Shown here: positions 20,109 to 28,920 of the stretch, piece by piece
Numbering within the stretch: position 1 is the stretch's first letter
How the letters are laid out: the number at the start of each line of letters is the position of its first letter
NCBI GenBank assembly: GCA_009693785.1
Contig: SHWP01000012.1
Span: 1-63,211, forward strand
Direction of reading: 5' to 3'
DNA from: Rhodospirillaceae bacterium
Lineage (GTDB): Bacteria; Pseudomonadota; Alphaproteobacteria; Rhodospirillales; Rhodospirillaceae
Length of the DNA stretch: 63,211 nucleotides
Translations under genes and position numbers: made by a program
The notes under the pieces: model-generated
Database searches by the model: none
Told to the model about the DNA's origin: nothing
The model's input: only the letters and a program-made list of their open reading frames with translations

Positions 20109-20127
20109 GTAGGCCAAGGTCGCCTCA

Positions 20128-20829
20128 ATGTCAGTTGGCCCCCACCTTATTGTATTCGACCTTGACGGTACTCTCATCGATAGCGTGGTGCATATCGCCC
20201 GGGCTGTAAGGGAAACTGCAAAGGTGTTGGCTATTCCAGTGCCGGAGGCCAGCGCCATTCCACGCGTTATTGGGCTATCTTTGGATGTCGCCATCGCGAG
20301 GTTGTTTCCGGGGCAGGGGGCGGACGTTCATGCCGAGGCTGATCGTGTCTACCGAAAAGTCTTCGCCGAGTGGCGCGCCCAACCTGCCCACCATGAGCCC
20401 TTATTCCCCGGTAGTACCGAGGCCCTTGATGCGCTCCAAGCGGCTGGGTTTTTGCTTGGAATAGCCACAGGAAAGGGCCGGCGCGGGGTTGATTTTATAC
20501 TTAACTGCCATGGCCTAACCGGCCGTTTTGTGACGATCCAAACCCCCGATACGGCGCCCGGTAAGCCCGATCCGGGAATGCTGTTCCAAGCCATGAAGGA
20601 CACCGGGGCAGCGCCCGAAAATACGGTGATGGTGGGCGATACAGTTTACGATATCGGTATGGCACGGGCTGCGGGAACCCATGCCTTAGGCGTTAGCTGG
20701 GGCAATCACCCGGTTGAAGACCTCAAGGCCGAAGGCGCGCATATGGTGATTGATCGTCTCGACCAAGTCTTGCAGGCTAGTGAAAGTTTGTTGTCTCCGT
20801 CCACGCTTAACGCAAAGGCCGCGTCATGA
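20128..20829 (+). CDS. HAD-superfamily hydrolase, phosphoglycolate-phosphatase-like
   Basis: The 233-aa protein has the HAD motifs in order: VFDLDGTLIDS (nucleophile Asp near residue 10), the ATGK motif II region, the KPDP lysine (motif III) and the MVGDTVYDIGMA metal site (motif IV). The cap domain of about 80 residues fits the Gph/PPase subgroup. Phosphoglycolate or another small phosphate ester is the likely substrate, not proven. The asmA-like gene starts within its stop codon (ATGA). Confidence 0.85.
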   Translation: MSVGPHLIVFDLDGTLIDSVVHIARAVRETAKVLAIPVPEASAIPRVIGLSLDVAIARLFPGQGADVHAEADRVYRKVFAEWRAQPAHHEPLFPGSTEALDALQAAGFLLGIATGKGRRGVDFILNCHGLTGRFVTIQTPDTAPGKPDPGMLFQAMKDTGAAPENTVMVGDTVYDIGMARAAGTHALGVSWGNHPVEDLKAEGAHMVIDRLDQVLQASESLLSPSTLNAKAAS

Positions 20830-22766
20830 AAGCCCTTAAAATTGTTGTTGCCGCCATCGTCGTTCTGGTTGTGGTCGTTGTCGGAGTTCTGCTGACCGTA
20901 GATGTCAGCCAATACAAGGGCGTCATTCAAGATCAAGCCAAAGCGGCGACAGGACGCGACGTAAAAATTGGCGACATCAAACTATCGATTTCATTGACCC
21001 CCGCCATTGTCGTCAGCGACGTATCCTTCGCCAATGCGCCTTGGGGCAGCAAGCCCACGATGCTTACAGCCAAGCGCATTGAAGCAGGCACTCAACTTAT
21101 TCCGTTACTTACGGGCTCCATCAAAATTTCAGATGTGAAGGTGGTTGATGCCGAGGTGCTTCTGGAAGTGAATAGAGACGGCAAGCCCAACTGGGTATTC
21201 GATACGCCGCCGTCTTCTGGGGCGGGCCCCGCACTCAGCGTGAGCGGGGTGAACGCTGAGAACCTTAAGCTTGGGTACCGTGATGCGAAATTGGGTCAGA
21301 CTGCTGACATTGCGCTGGGCTCAGCCATCATCAAGATCGCGGGTGATGTAGCTAATTTGGAAATCACCGATGTCGATTTGACGAGTGCCAAAATAAACTT
21401 CAAGGACAAGGCCCAAAGTGCAGATATTCAGCTCGGCAAACTCTCGCTCGATTCCAAAGGACCCATCACGGCGCTCGGGATTACCGCGCTTGATGTTGGC
21501 GATGCCAAGCTTGCCTATAAGGGCGATGGGGCACCAATTGATGCGGCGTTCAGCACGCTTAAGATCGGCGGTGATGGCGCGGTCAGCATTGATGGCACAC
21601 TCTCGGGTCAGGCGGTCAAGGCTAATGGCACCTTAGCGCCTATCGGTGATCTCATCTCATTGAAGAAGTCATTTCCAGCCAAGCTTTCGATTGATGCTAT
21701 GGGGATCAAGGCCACCACAGACCTCTTAGTCGATGTCTCCAAAAAAATACCGTCACTGAATGGTTCGCTGAGCGTGCCGGAATTGAACCTGGCTAGCGCT
21801 ACACCCGCCGCGGCGCCGCCGCCTTCGGCTAAACCGGCGAAAGGAGCACCTGCTGCCAAAATTTTCCCCGACGATCCATTACCATGGAACATGCTGAGTT
21901 CGGCTGAAGCCGACGTAAAGCTGACAGTAGGCAAATTGACGCTGCCCAATGGTTTATCGGTCAGCGACATCACTGTGCCGGTCAGTCTCAAGGGCGGAAA
22001 ACTCATCGCCAACGGCCTTGCGGCAAGCCTTGCGGCAAGCCTTGCGGGTGGCAAGGTCGCGGCTGATCTTGGCCTGTCGCAGGCTGATAAAAGTTTATCC
22101 CTCAAGGCCACGGCACAGGGCTTCACCGCTGAAAACTTCGCCAAAGAATTCAAGGTGACAGATATGATCACCCAGGGTGCCGTCGACTTGACGGTTGATG
22201 TTCGTGGCAACGGCAATTCGGTGCGTGCCCTCATGGCCGGATTAAACGGTTCGGTCATCGGTGGCATGGGCGAAAGCCGCATCCGCAACGATGCACTCAA
22301 CATCATTGGCGCCGACGTGATTATGCAGGTGATCAGCGCCATCAACCCTGTCGGAAATAAAGACCCCTATACCGTGGCCAAGTGCGCTGTTGTTAATTTC
22401 CAAATCACGAATGGCATCGCCAATACCGATAAAGGCATTGCTATGGTCTCAGATAAGATGGAAGTGGTCTCAACGGGCAAAATCGACCTGGCCCAAGAGC
22501 AACTCGACCTCGCGATTCGTCCTAAAGCGACATCGGGCATCAGCATCGGTATGGGTAACCTCACCCAAGCCGTGAAACTCGCGGGGCCCTTGTCAAAGCC
22601 AGGCGTCACAGTCGATGCCAAGGGGGCTGTCAAAGCGTTGGGAACCCTGGGGGCAGCATTTGCCACCGGCGGGGCCTCGTTACTGGTGCAAAGTGCGGCA
22701 GAAAAGCTTGATGGCACTAGCGATCCGTGCGCGGCGGCGCGCGTGTGGCACACGGCCAAGAAATAA
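20826..22766 (+). CDS. AsmA-family membrane-anchored protein
   Basis: This 646-aa protein has one N-terminal membrane anchor (residues about 5-25) followed by the AsmA signature: a TGRDVKIGDIKLSISLTPAIVVSDVSFANAP-like stretch. Beta-rich repeats fill the rest, and there is a low-complexity Ala/Pro linker at about residues 320-345. AsmA/TamB-like proteins are thought to bridge the periplasm for lipid transport or outer-membrane homeostasis. A short tandem duplication near 22016-22046 encodes repeated LAAS. It overlaps the preceding HAD gene by 4 bases. Confidence 0.85.
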   Translation: MKALKIVVAAIVVLVVVVVGVLLTVDVSQYKGVIQDQAKAATGRDVKIGDIKLSISLTPAIVVSDVSFANAPWGSKPTMLTAKRIEAGTQLIPLLTGSIKISDVKVVDAEVLLEVNRDGKPNWVFDTPPSSGAGPALSVSGVNAENLKLGYRDAKLGQTADIALGSAIIKIAGDVANLEITDVDLTSAKINFKDKAQSADIQLGKLSLDSKGPITALGITALDVGDAKLAYKGDGAPIDAAFSTLKIGGDGAVSIDGTLSGQAVKANGTLAPIGDLISLKKSFPAKLSIDAMGIKATTDLLVDVSKKIPSLNGSLSVPELNLASATPAAAPPPSAKPAKGAPAAKIFPDDPLPWNMLSSAEADVKLTVGKLTLPNGLSVSDITVPVSLKGGKLIANGLAASLAASLAGGKVAADLGLSQADKSLSLKATAQGFTAENFAKEFKVTDMITQGAVDLTVDVRGNGNSVRALMAGLNGSVIGGMGESRIRNDALNIIGADVIMQVISAINPVGNKDPYTVAKCAVVNFQITNGIANTDKGIAMVSDKMEVVSTGKIDLAQEQLDLAIRPKATSGISIGMGNLTQAVKLAGPLSKPGVTVDAKGAVKALGTLGAAFATGGASLLVQSAAEKLDGTSDPCAAARVWHTAKK

Positions 22767-22788
22767 CCCGGTAAAGAGTCATCACGCG

Positions 22789-23547
22789 ATGGTCGAGGGA
22801 GTCGATCTTTCTAAAATCGCGGTTCGTGAACCACCACGCCCGAAACCCAAGCGATTCTATAAGGTAGTTGCAGTCAGTAGGGATGCGGACCAATGGCGCA
22901 TTTTGCTCGATGGCAAACCAATCCGCCCGCCATTAAAGAAGATGCTAGAAACGCCCATTCAGAAACTTGCTGAGGGAATTGCAGCCGAGTGGGATGCGCA
23001 GCGTGAGCACATTGAGGCCGAGAACATGCCACTCACGCGGCTTTTGTCCACAGCGATCGACCGCGTCGGACCTGAGCGCGGTATGATCGAAGGCGAGCTT
23101 TTGCGTTATGTCGATTCTGACTTGCTATGCTATCGCGCCGATCATCCGGCAGACCTGGTGCGCCGTCAGAATGCCATATGGCAACCGGTGCTGGACCGGC
23201 TTACGGCGCACTATGGTGTCTCCATGACTGTCTCGCATGGCGTGTTGCCCGTGGCGCAGCCGCCCGAGGCCCATCGCAGCTTGCGAGCTGCGATTGGGGC
23301 GTTGGATGTCTTGGCCTTGACCGCGTTTCAGGCCGCAACCGGAATCACATCATCTTTGGCGTTGTCGCTGGCGTTTGTGCATGGCCGGTTGTCAGCCGAT
23401 GAGGTTTACGCGGCTGCCGTGCTAGATGAGACTTATCAGACCGAACGCTGGGGCGAGGATGACGAAGCCGCAGCTAGGCGCGCGCGGATCGCGTTTGAGC
23501 TTCAGGGGATTGGCCGGTTTATCGATCTGGTGAAATCAACAGCTTGA
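22789..23547 (+). CDS. ATP12-family F1-ATPase assembly chaperone
   Basis: ATP12 chaperones help assemble the alpha subunit of F1-ATPase and occur in mitochondria and alphaproteobacteria. The 252-aa protein has the RFYKVVAVSRD beginning of the fold, the conserved EWDAQREHI region (residues 68-76) and MPLTRLLSTAIDR, then YVDSDLLCYRA. The ATG at 22789 is chosen because longer readings would lie inside the asmA-like gene. The stop abuts the end of a small minus-strand ORF. Confidence 0.92.
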   Translation: MVEGVDLSKIAVREPPRPKPKRFYKVVAVSRDADQWRILLDGKPIRPPLKKMLETPIQKLAEGIAAEWDAQREHIEAENMPLTRLLSTAIDRVGPERGMIEGELLRYVDSDLLCYRADHPADLVRRQNAIWQPVLDRLTAHYGVSMTVSHGVLPVAQPPEAHRSLRAAIGALDVLALTAFQAATGITSSLALSLAFVHGRLSADEVYAAAVLDETYQTERWGEDDEAAARRARIAFELQGIGRFIDLVKSTA

Positions 23548-23708
23548 TTAACGGCCGCCACGTGCTGGCGGGCGTGCCTGCGCACCCGAGCGCGCGCGGG
23601 TTACAACACCAGTCCGCTGCATGACCGGTGCTTGGCTGGCCTTGGGCAGGCTTTTGGATCTTTCGGTTTCTTACCTTTTTCTTGCCCAAATGACTTTCGC
23701 ATCGGCAT
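23548..23708 (-). pseudogene. Small basic ORF broken by one base, convergent with the ATP12 gene
   Basis: On the minus strand an ATG at 23708 with a GGGGATA site opens MPMRKSFGQEKGKKPKDPK, then runs into another frame and stops after 35 codons. If one base is added in the C run at about 23644-23646 (plus-strand GGG), the frame continues as a basic tail (APVMQRTGVVTRARS..., ending PPARGGR). It stops at 23550-23548, exactly beside the ATP12 stop. The restored protein would have about 53 residues. I do not recognise a family. The tight convergent end suggests it was or is a gene. Confidence 0.35.
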
Positions 23709-23816
23709 GTTGTTATCCCCAGATTGGCAGGGGGCATTTGGCCCCAATTGTACGCCCAATATCGAGCGCGCTGGCCGCCTCATACACCCCGCAGTGAAGC
23801 ATTGTCTACCCCATGA

Positions 23817-24416
23817 CTAGGCCTGGTTATCGGAACCGTCCTGGGCGGCGGGGTGAATTTGATGTTTCATGATGATGGGAATCATCGCGAAACTGAACAC
23901 CAAGGTCAGCGGCATGATACCGAAGACCTTGAAACTCACCCATGTATCGGTGGCGAAGTTACGCCAGACTAATTCATTCAGAACGGCCAGCAAGATGAAA
24001 AACCCGATCCACGCGCGGGTGATCAGGAGCCAGCCGCGCTCGCTCATTTGAACGGCGGCTTCCAGCACGATTTTGATGAACATACGTTTCATCATCAGGC
24101 CCGTGAATAGGACACCCGCGAACAGCAAATTCACGATGGTCGGCTTGATTTTGATGAACAGGTCGTTCTCTAAATATATCGTGAGGCCACCGAACACGAG
24201 CACGAACCCGCCTGCCACCAAGGGCATTATGGGGATAGTGCGCGCCATCGCGTACGACACCGCCAGCGCCAAAACCGTGGCCACCATGAACGCGATGGTG
24301 GCGGGAAAAATACCAAAGCGCGCGTTGCCAAAAAAGAACACCAATAGCGGCCCCATTTCGAGGGCGAGTTTAAGCCATTGGTTCATCGGTTTCTTGGCAG
24401 CTATGATCTCAGGCAT
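23817..24416 (-). CDS. yciB: YciB-family inner-membrane (septation) protein
   Basis: The 199-aa protein has about six membrane segments and the family signatures LALEMGPLLVFFFGNARFGIF near residue 17 and a C-terminal WVSFKVFGIMPLTL-like stretch. YciB (IspA, intracellular septation protein A) is linked to envelope synthesis and division. The gene lies downstream of the TonB receptor on the same strand but past a hairpin terminator, so it probably has its own promoter in the 105-bp gap. Confidence 0.93.
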   Translation of the reverse strand: MPEIIAAKKPMNQWLKLALEMGPLLVFFFGNARFGIFPATIAFMVATVLALAVSYAMARTIPIMPLVAGGFVLVFGGLTIYLENDLFIKIKPTIVNLLFAGVLFTGLMMKRMFIKIVLEAAVQMSERGWLLITRAWIGFFILLAVLNELVWRNFATDTWVSFKVFGIMPLTLVFSFAMIPIIMKHQIHPAAQDGSDNQA

Positions 24417-24470
24417 GGGGTTTTTATACGCGGGGGGTTGGGCGGGATCAAAGACAATTGCACAAACGAA

Positions 24471-24496
24471 AAGGGCCGGGGGTGACCCCGGCCCTT
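24471..24496 (-). terminator. Rho-independent terminator of the TonB receptor gene
   Basis: A perfect 11-bp G+C-rich stem (24471-24481 with 24486-24496) has a 4-nt loop. Read on the minus strand it is followed by TTCGTTTG. It lies 26 bp after the receptor stop codon. Confidence 0.85.
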
Positions 24497-24521
24497 CATA
24501 AGTACGAATGTTTGTACGCGA

Positions 24522-27059
24522 TTAGAAGTTATATGACGCGCGAACACCAATCGCGCGCGGTAGCGGAGGCGTCAAGCTGATCCTGTTTTTCTGCGGTGGC
24601 ACCAAGAAGCTGAACACGTCGACACCAAAGATACTGGCGGGCGATTCGTCGTTTTTGGTCAGGTTGTTGACGAAGGCCTCGACCGTAAGGTTTTCGTTAC
24701 GAATGCCGAGGTGAACGTTGACGTTATACCACGGCGCCGTCCAGGAGACGTTTGAGAAGTCAGTATAAGTCCGGCCCTGGTGGTTGGTATCGATTCGAGT
24801 GAACCATTCGTAATTGCCGACCAATTGATTGGAATAGTCGGCCGATAGCGACCAAGTGTACTTGGGCGACGTCGGCAGATGGTTGCCGAGTGCGCCGGCA
24901 AAGCTGCCATAGATGAAGTTACAGTCACTACAATTGCCGACACCGAGGCCGAAGGTTTTGATCTCTGTCTTGTTTAAGCCAAAGGTACCCGATAGCCGGA
25001 AATTGTCGGTCACCGCAAACTGGCTTTCAACTTCGACACCCTCAAGGCGCGCGGTGCCATTGTTGATGGTCAATCCAATCAAATTGCCGACTGGAGGACC
25101 GCCGGGCACGGCCGGAGGCAGTGTAACCGGCACGGCATTCGCAACCTGACCATTGGCCCATGTGTCACGATAGACCGTGAATGTGGCTCGGGCGCGGCCG
25201 TCCAAGAAAGTCGCCTTGATGCCAGCTTCGTAGTTGTCCACCCGTTCTTGCTCGAACGAAATCCCGGCGTTGGGCACCACAGCTCGTAATGCGTCCAATG
25301 TCGCCTGAGTCGAGGTCACTAATCCGGTGTTGAAACCACCGGGGCGGTAGCCACGCGAGAACAACGCATAAATCGTCGAGTCCTCGCTGAATTTATAGTC
25401 GAGTGAGACGCGTGGCGAGAAGCTCTTAAAGGTGTTTTGAAGCGGATTGGCCGCAACACCCGTTACGACGAGCCCAGTGGTCCCAACGCGTGGAGTGACT
25501 ATGATTTTATCCCACTGATACCGGGCTTCGGCGCTAGCGGTTAATTCCTCCGTGATATCATAATACAAAGCGCCGAACACCGCCGGTGTTGAGATATCTT
25601 GTTGGGTGATGGCCGCGGTGAAAAGCGGCCCGATCGTCGACATGCCGTAGACCGTGCCGCCAGGCGTGTGGAGGTCGAGATAGTTACCGCCGACCGTGAA
25701 GCGAAGTTGCTGGTCCTGCGGCGATGTGACGCGAAATTCCTGACTCCAATCGCGCGATTTACCCTGCAATAGCAGCAGGAACTGTAACCACGGCACGCGT
25801 GTCGTGGGCGAGCCTGCGAACAACGGGTTCGGGCGGTCACGACCATCGCGATAGTTCAAGTCGACGATGGTCTGAGATTTGTCAAAATGGGCAGCTGTTT
25901 GCGCTTCGAGGCTATAACCGTCCAAATCATAGTCGATGCTAAACGTCGCCTGTTGGCCGATCCGACGGAGGCCGCCATGTCTATTGAACGACGGATCGAA
26001 GATGACCCATTGTGAAGGTGGTTTGAATAATGCGTTTTGCGTGTTGGGATGGTTCAAGTTCCAATCGCCGGAAATGATCGATATCGGTAGGTCAGAGAAG
26101 CTCGGTAACTCTCCGCAGAAATAACCAAAGCCAACGCGGGTACTCGGCGCGCCAGCCCGTGGCCGCGGCGTTGTGCCGATTGGGGTGCACGATTTATCGG
26201 TGTTCACGAAGGAGTTGAAGTTCTCCTGCAACAATACGGCCTGACTCGGAGGGCCATCGTCGTCCTCGAACCGATTGACCCAGAGTTTCAACTTCAATGC
26301 ATCGCTTGGTGTGAAGACTAGCGAACTCGTGATCGATGTGCTGTTTTGCTCGCCGAGTTTTTCCGAGGTGTCGGCAGCATTCGGGTATTGGCCACCGCGG
26401 TGGAAACTCCGGCCCGTGATGCGGCCTGCGAGCTTATCTTGGATCAAGGGGCCTTCAAACGTCAGGCTACCGTCATGCGAATCCCAGCTCGAAAATTCGG
26501 CGGAGACGCGGCCTTTGAATTCGTCAGAGTTTGGATCCTTAGTCACGAAATTAATGGCGCCGACGAAGGTCGAACGGCCGAAATAAGCGCTCTGTGGTCC
26601 CTTCAGGACTTCGACGCGTTCGACATCGACTGCTGGCGGCGGTTGGGCGCCGAATACCGGCGAGCCGTCGATAAACAATTGTCCGCCCGCATTGGCGCCG
26701 ACATTGTTGGCTAGAAAAAGACCGCGGAACACGAGCGCATTGGCCGAGCGGTCGTTACGACCCGAACCGCCTTGCTGGTTCACGAAGTGGAAGCTGGGCG
26801 TCATGATCATGATGTCGTTGAGCTGCTTGATGCCGATGGCTTCAATGTCATTGGCCGAAAAAGCCGTGATCGCGATCGGCACTTCCATTAAGCTTTCTTG
26901 GCGTTTACGCGCGGTGACGACAATTTCTTCAAGCGCCATGCTTTGAGCCTGGGCCTGCTGTTGTTGGGCCAGCGCAGGGCTGACGATTGGAAGTGTTGCC
27001 AAAATGGCAAAGCCACTGACAGATGCAGACAAATGACGCCACGAGCGAGAAACGTGCAT
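24522..27059 (-). CDS. TonB-dependent outer-membrane receptor
   Basis: The 845-aa protein has a signal peptide ending near SPALAQ, then the N-terminal signature EEIVVTARKRQESLMEVPIAI common in alphaproteobacterial receptors. The plug domain follows (VERVEVLKGPQSAYFGRSTFVGAINFVT, about residues 140-168), then a 22-strand barrel ending in a terminal phenylalanine (RASYNF). The substrate cannot be told; no siderophore or B12 genes are adjacent. Its AAGGGGA ribosome-binding site is good. It is divergent from pccB-pccA across 316 bp, which may mean shared control, but no site was identified. Confidence 0.95.
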   Translation of the reverse strand: MHVSRSWRHLSASVSGFAILATLPIVSPALAQQQQAQAQSMALEEIVVTARKRQESLMEVPIAITAFSANDIEAIGIKQLNDIMIMTPSFHFVNQQGGSGRNDRSANALVFRGLFLANNVGANAGGQLFIDGSPVFGAQPPPAVDVERVEVLKGPQSAYFGRSTFVGAINFVTKDPNSDEFKGRVSAEFSSWDSHDGSLTFEGPLIQDKLAGRITGRSFHRGGQYPNAADTSEKLGEQNSTSITSSLVFTPSDALKLKLWVNRFEDDDGPPSQAVLLQENFNSFVNTDKSCTPIGTTPRPRAGAPSTRVGFGYFCGELPSFSDLPISIISGDWNLNHPNTQNALFKPPSQWVIFDPSFNRHGGLRRIGQQATFSIDYDLDGYSLEAQTAAHFDKSQTIVDLNYRDGRDRPNPLFAGSPTTRVPWLQFLLLLQGKSRDWSQEFRVTSPQDQQLRFTVGGNYLDLHTPGGTVYGMSTIGPLFTAAITQQDISTPAVFGALYYDITEELTASAEARYQWDKIIVTPRVGTTGLVVTGVAANPLQNTFKSFSPRVSLDYKFSEDSTIYALFSRGYRPGGFNTGLVTSTQATLDALRAVVPNAGISFEQERVDNYEAGIKATFLDGRARATFTVYRDTWANGQVANAVPVTLPPAVPGGPPVGNLIGLTINNGTARLEGVEVESQFAVTDNFRLSGTFGLNKTEIKTFGLGVGNCSDCNFIYGSFAGALGNHLPTSPKYTWSLSADYSNQLVGNYEWFTRIDTNHQGRTYTDFSNVSWTAPWYNVNVHLGIRNENLTVEAFVNNLTKNDESPASIFGVDVFSFLVPPQKNRISLTPPLPRAIGVRASYNF

Positions 27060-27375
27060 GTGATCCCCTTATTGTTGATATCTCAGAATACGGCCATACC
27101 GAGCAAAACTGGCCAGTCTTCTAAAGCGGAAGCTACGGTATTAAGTAATATTATCACAGTCTTACTTCCGATTGGACCACCCTACAAACAGTGCGAGATT
27201 CCGGCCCGGTGTTGCTTCTGGGCCACATCCGGGGCAGGGTAACTTTTTTGTGGCGGGAGAGGGGGTTGGGTATGCTAACTCAAGGCAGGGCGGGGCCCTC
27301 CGCGGTGCACCCGTGAGGGGCGAATTTTCAACTATTTCCGACCTTTCTTCCTGCGGCCATTAGACCGGGTAGGGC
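27060..27375. other. Intergenic region between the divergent receptor and pccB genes
   Basis: This 316-bp stretch has an A+T-rich centre (27138-27170) that may hold the receptor promoter, including a GATAAT-like box on the minus strand. I saw no convincing promoter pair, operator or small gene in it. Confidence 0.5.
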
Positions 27376-28908
27376 ATGAGCGCGATCATTAAGAAACTCG
27401 ACGATATGCGCCGTTTGGCGCGCCTTGGCGGGGGGCAGACCCGTATCAATAGCCAACACGCCAAGGGCAAGCTGACGGCCCGCGAACGCATCGAACTGCT
27501 CTTCGATGAGGGTTCATTCGAAGAATGGGACATGTTCGTCGAGCACCGCTGTACCGATTTCGGCATGGCCGAACAAAAGGTTCCGGGCGACGGGGTAGTC
27601 ACGGGCTATGGCCTGATCAATGGCCGCCCGATGTTCGTGTTTAGTCAGGACTTTACAGTTTTTGGCGGCTCGCTCTCGGAATCCCACGCCAAGAAGATCC
27701 TCAAGATCATGGAAAAAGCCGTCCAGGTGGGCGCGCCCGTGATCGGCCTCAATGACTCAGGGGGTGCGCGTATCCAAGAGGGCGTCAACTCGCTGGCTGG
27801 ATACGCCGACGTGTTTCTACAAAACGTGTTGGCCTCGGGCGTTGTGCCGCAAATTTCCATGATCATGGGCCCCTGTGCGGGTGGGGCGGTGTATTCGCCC
27901 GCCATCACCGACTTCATCTTCATGGTGAAAGACACCAGTTACATGTTCGTGACTGGGCCGGATGTGGTCAAAACCGTCACCCATGAAAGCGTAACGCACG
28001 AACAGCTGGGCGGCGCCATGACCCATGCCTCGAAGTCGGGGGTGTCCGACGGCGTGTTCGAGAACGATGTGGATGCCCTGCTGCAGCTTCGCAGGTTGAT
28101 GGATTTCCTTCCACTCAACAACAAACAAAAGCCCCCGGTCGTACCGTGTGCTGACCCGCCTGACCGCGACGACTATTCGCTCGACACGTTGGTGCCCGAG
28201 AACCCCAACAAACCCTATGACATGAAGGAATTGATCACCAAGATCGTCGACGAGGGTGATTTCTTCGAAGTCGGCGAACATTTCGCCAAGAATATCATCT
28301 GTGGCTTTGCCCGCATGGAAGGCTCCACCATCGGTATCGTCGCCAACCAGCCCATGGTGCTGGCTGGCTGCCTTGATATCGACTCAAGCCGCAAGGCTGC
28401 GCGCTTTGTTCGTTTTTGTGACTGCTTCAATATTCCCATCCTCACGTTTGTCGATGTGCCGGGCTTCCTGCCGGGCACGGCCCAGGAATACGGCGGCATC
28501 ATCAAGCACGGTGCGAAGCTCTTGTTCGCCTATGCCGAAGCCACGGTGCCAAAGATCACGTTGATCACCCGCAAGGCTTATGGCGGGGCCTATGACGTCA
28601 TGAGTTCCAAGCACGTGCGCGCCGATGTGAATTTTGCCTGGCCCACCGCCGAGATCGCTGTGATGGGTGCCAAGGGCGCGGTGGAAATCATTTTCCGTCA
28701 AGACATCGGCGACAAGGCCAAGATCGCTGCCCGCACCAAAGAGTACGAAGAGAACTTTGCCAATCCCTTCAAGGCGGCGAACCTGGGCTTCGTCGATGAC
28801 GTGATTTTGCCGCACACTACGCGGGCACGTATTTGCCGCTCACTCAACATGCTCAAAACCAAGGACATCAAGAATCCTTGGAAGAAGCATGGCAATATTC
28901 CGTTGTAA
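27376..28908 (+). CDS. pccB: Propionyl-CoA carboxylase, carboxyltransferase (beta) subunit
   Basis: The beta subunit (510 aa) moves the carboxyl group from biotin to propionyl-CoA, giving methylmalonyl-CoA. It has the two crotonase-like halves with oxyanion-type glycine motifs: [13 protein letters not shown] (about 120-132) and [10 protein letters not shown] (about 160-170), then [16 protein letters not shown] and [13 protein letters not shown] in the second half. The start fits [13 protein letters not shown], as in other alphaproteobacteria. It is followed 12 bp later by the alpha subunit. Acetyl-CoA or methylcrotonyl-CoA carboxylase is less likely from overall resemblance. Confidence 0.94.
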   Translation: MSAIIKKLDDMRRLARLGGGQTRINSQHAKGKLTARERIELLFDEGSFEEWDMFVEHRCTDFGMAEQKVPGDGVVTGYGLINGRPMFVFSQDFTVFGGSLSESHAKKILKIMEKAVQVGAPVIGLNDSGGARIQEGVNSLAGYADVFLQNVLASGVVPQISMIMGPCAGGAVYSPAITDFIFMVKDTSYMFVTGPDVVKTVTHESVTHEQLGGAMTHASKSGVSDGVFENDVDALLQLRRLMDFLPLNNKQKPPVVPCADPPDRDDYSLDTLVPENPNKPYDMKELITKIVDEGDFFEVGEHFAKNIICGFARMEGSTIGIVANQPMVLAGCLDIDSSRKAARFVRFCDCFNIPILTFVDVPGFLPGTAQEYGGIIKHGAKLLFAYAEATVPKITLITRKAYGGAYDVMSSKHVRADVNFAWPTAEIAVMGAKGAVEIIFRQDIGDKAKIAARTKEYEENFANPFKAANLGFVDDVILPHTTRARICRSLNMLKTKDIKNPWKKHGNIPL

Positions 28909-28920
28909 GAGCGCCCCGCC

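Noticed and set aside
22016-22046. Tandem 12-bp repeat inside the AsmA-like gene as a phase-variation site
   Set aside because: The unit is a multiple of three and only about two and a half copies long, so slippage would merely add or remove residues.
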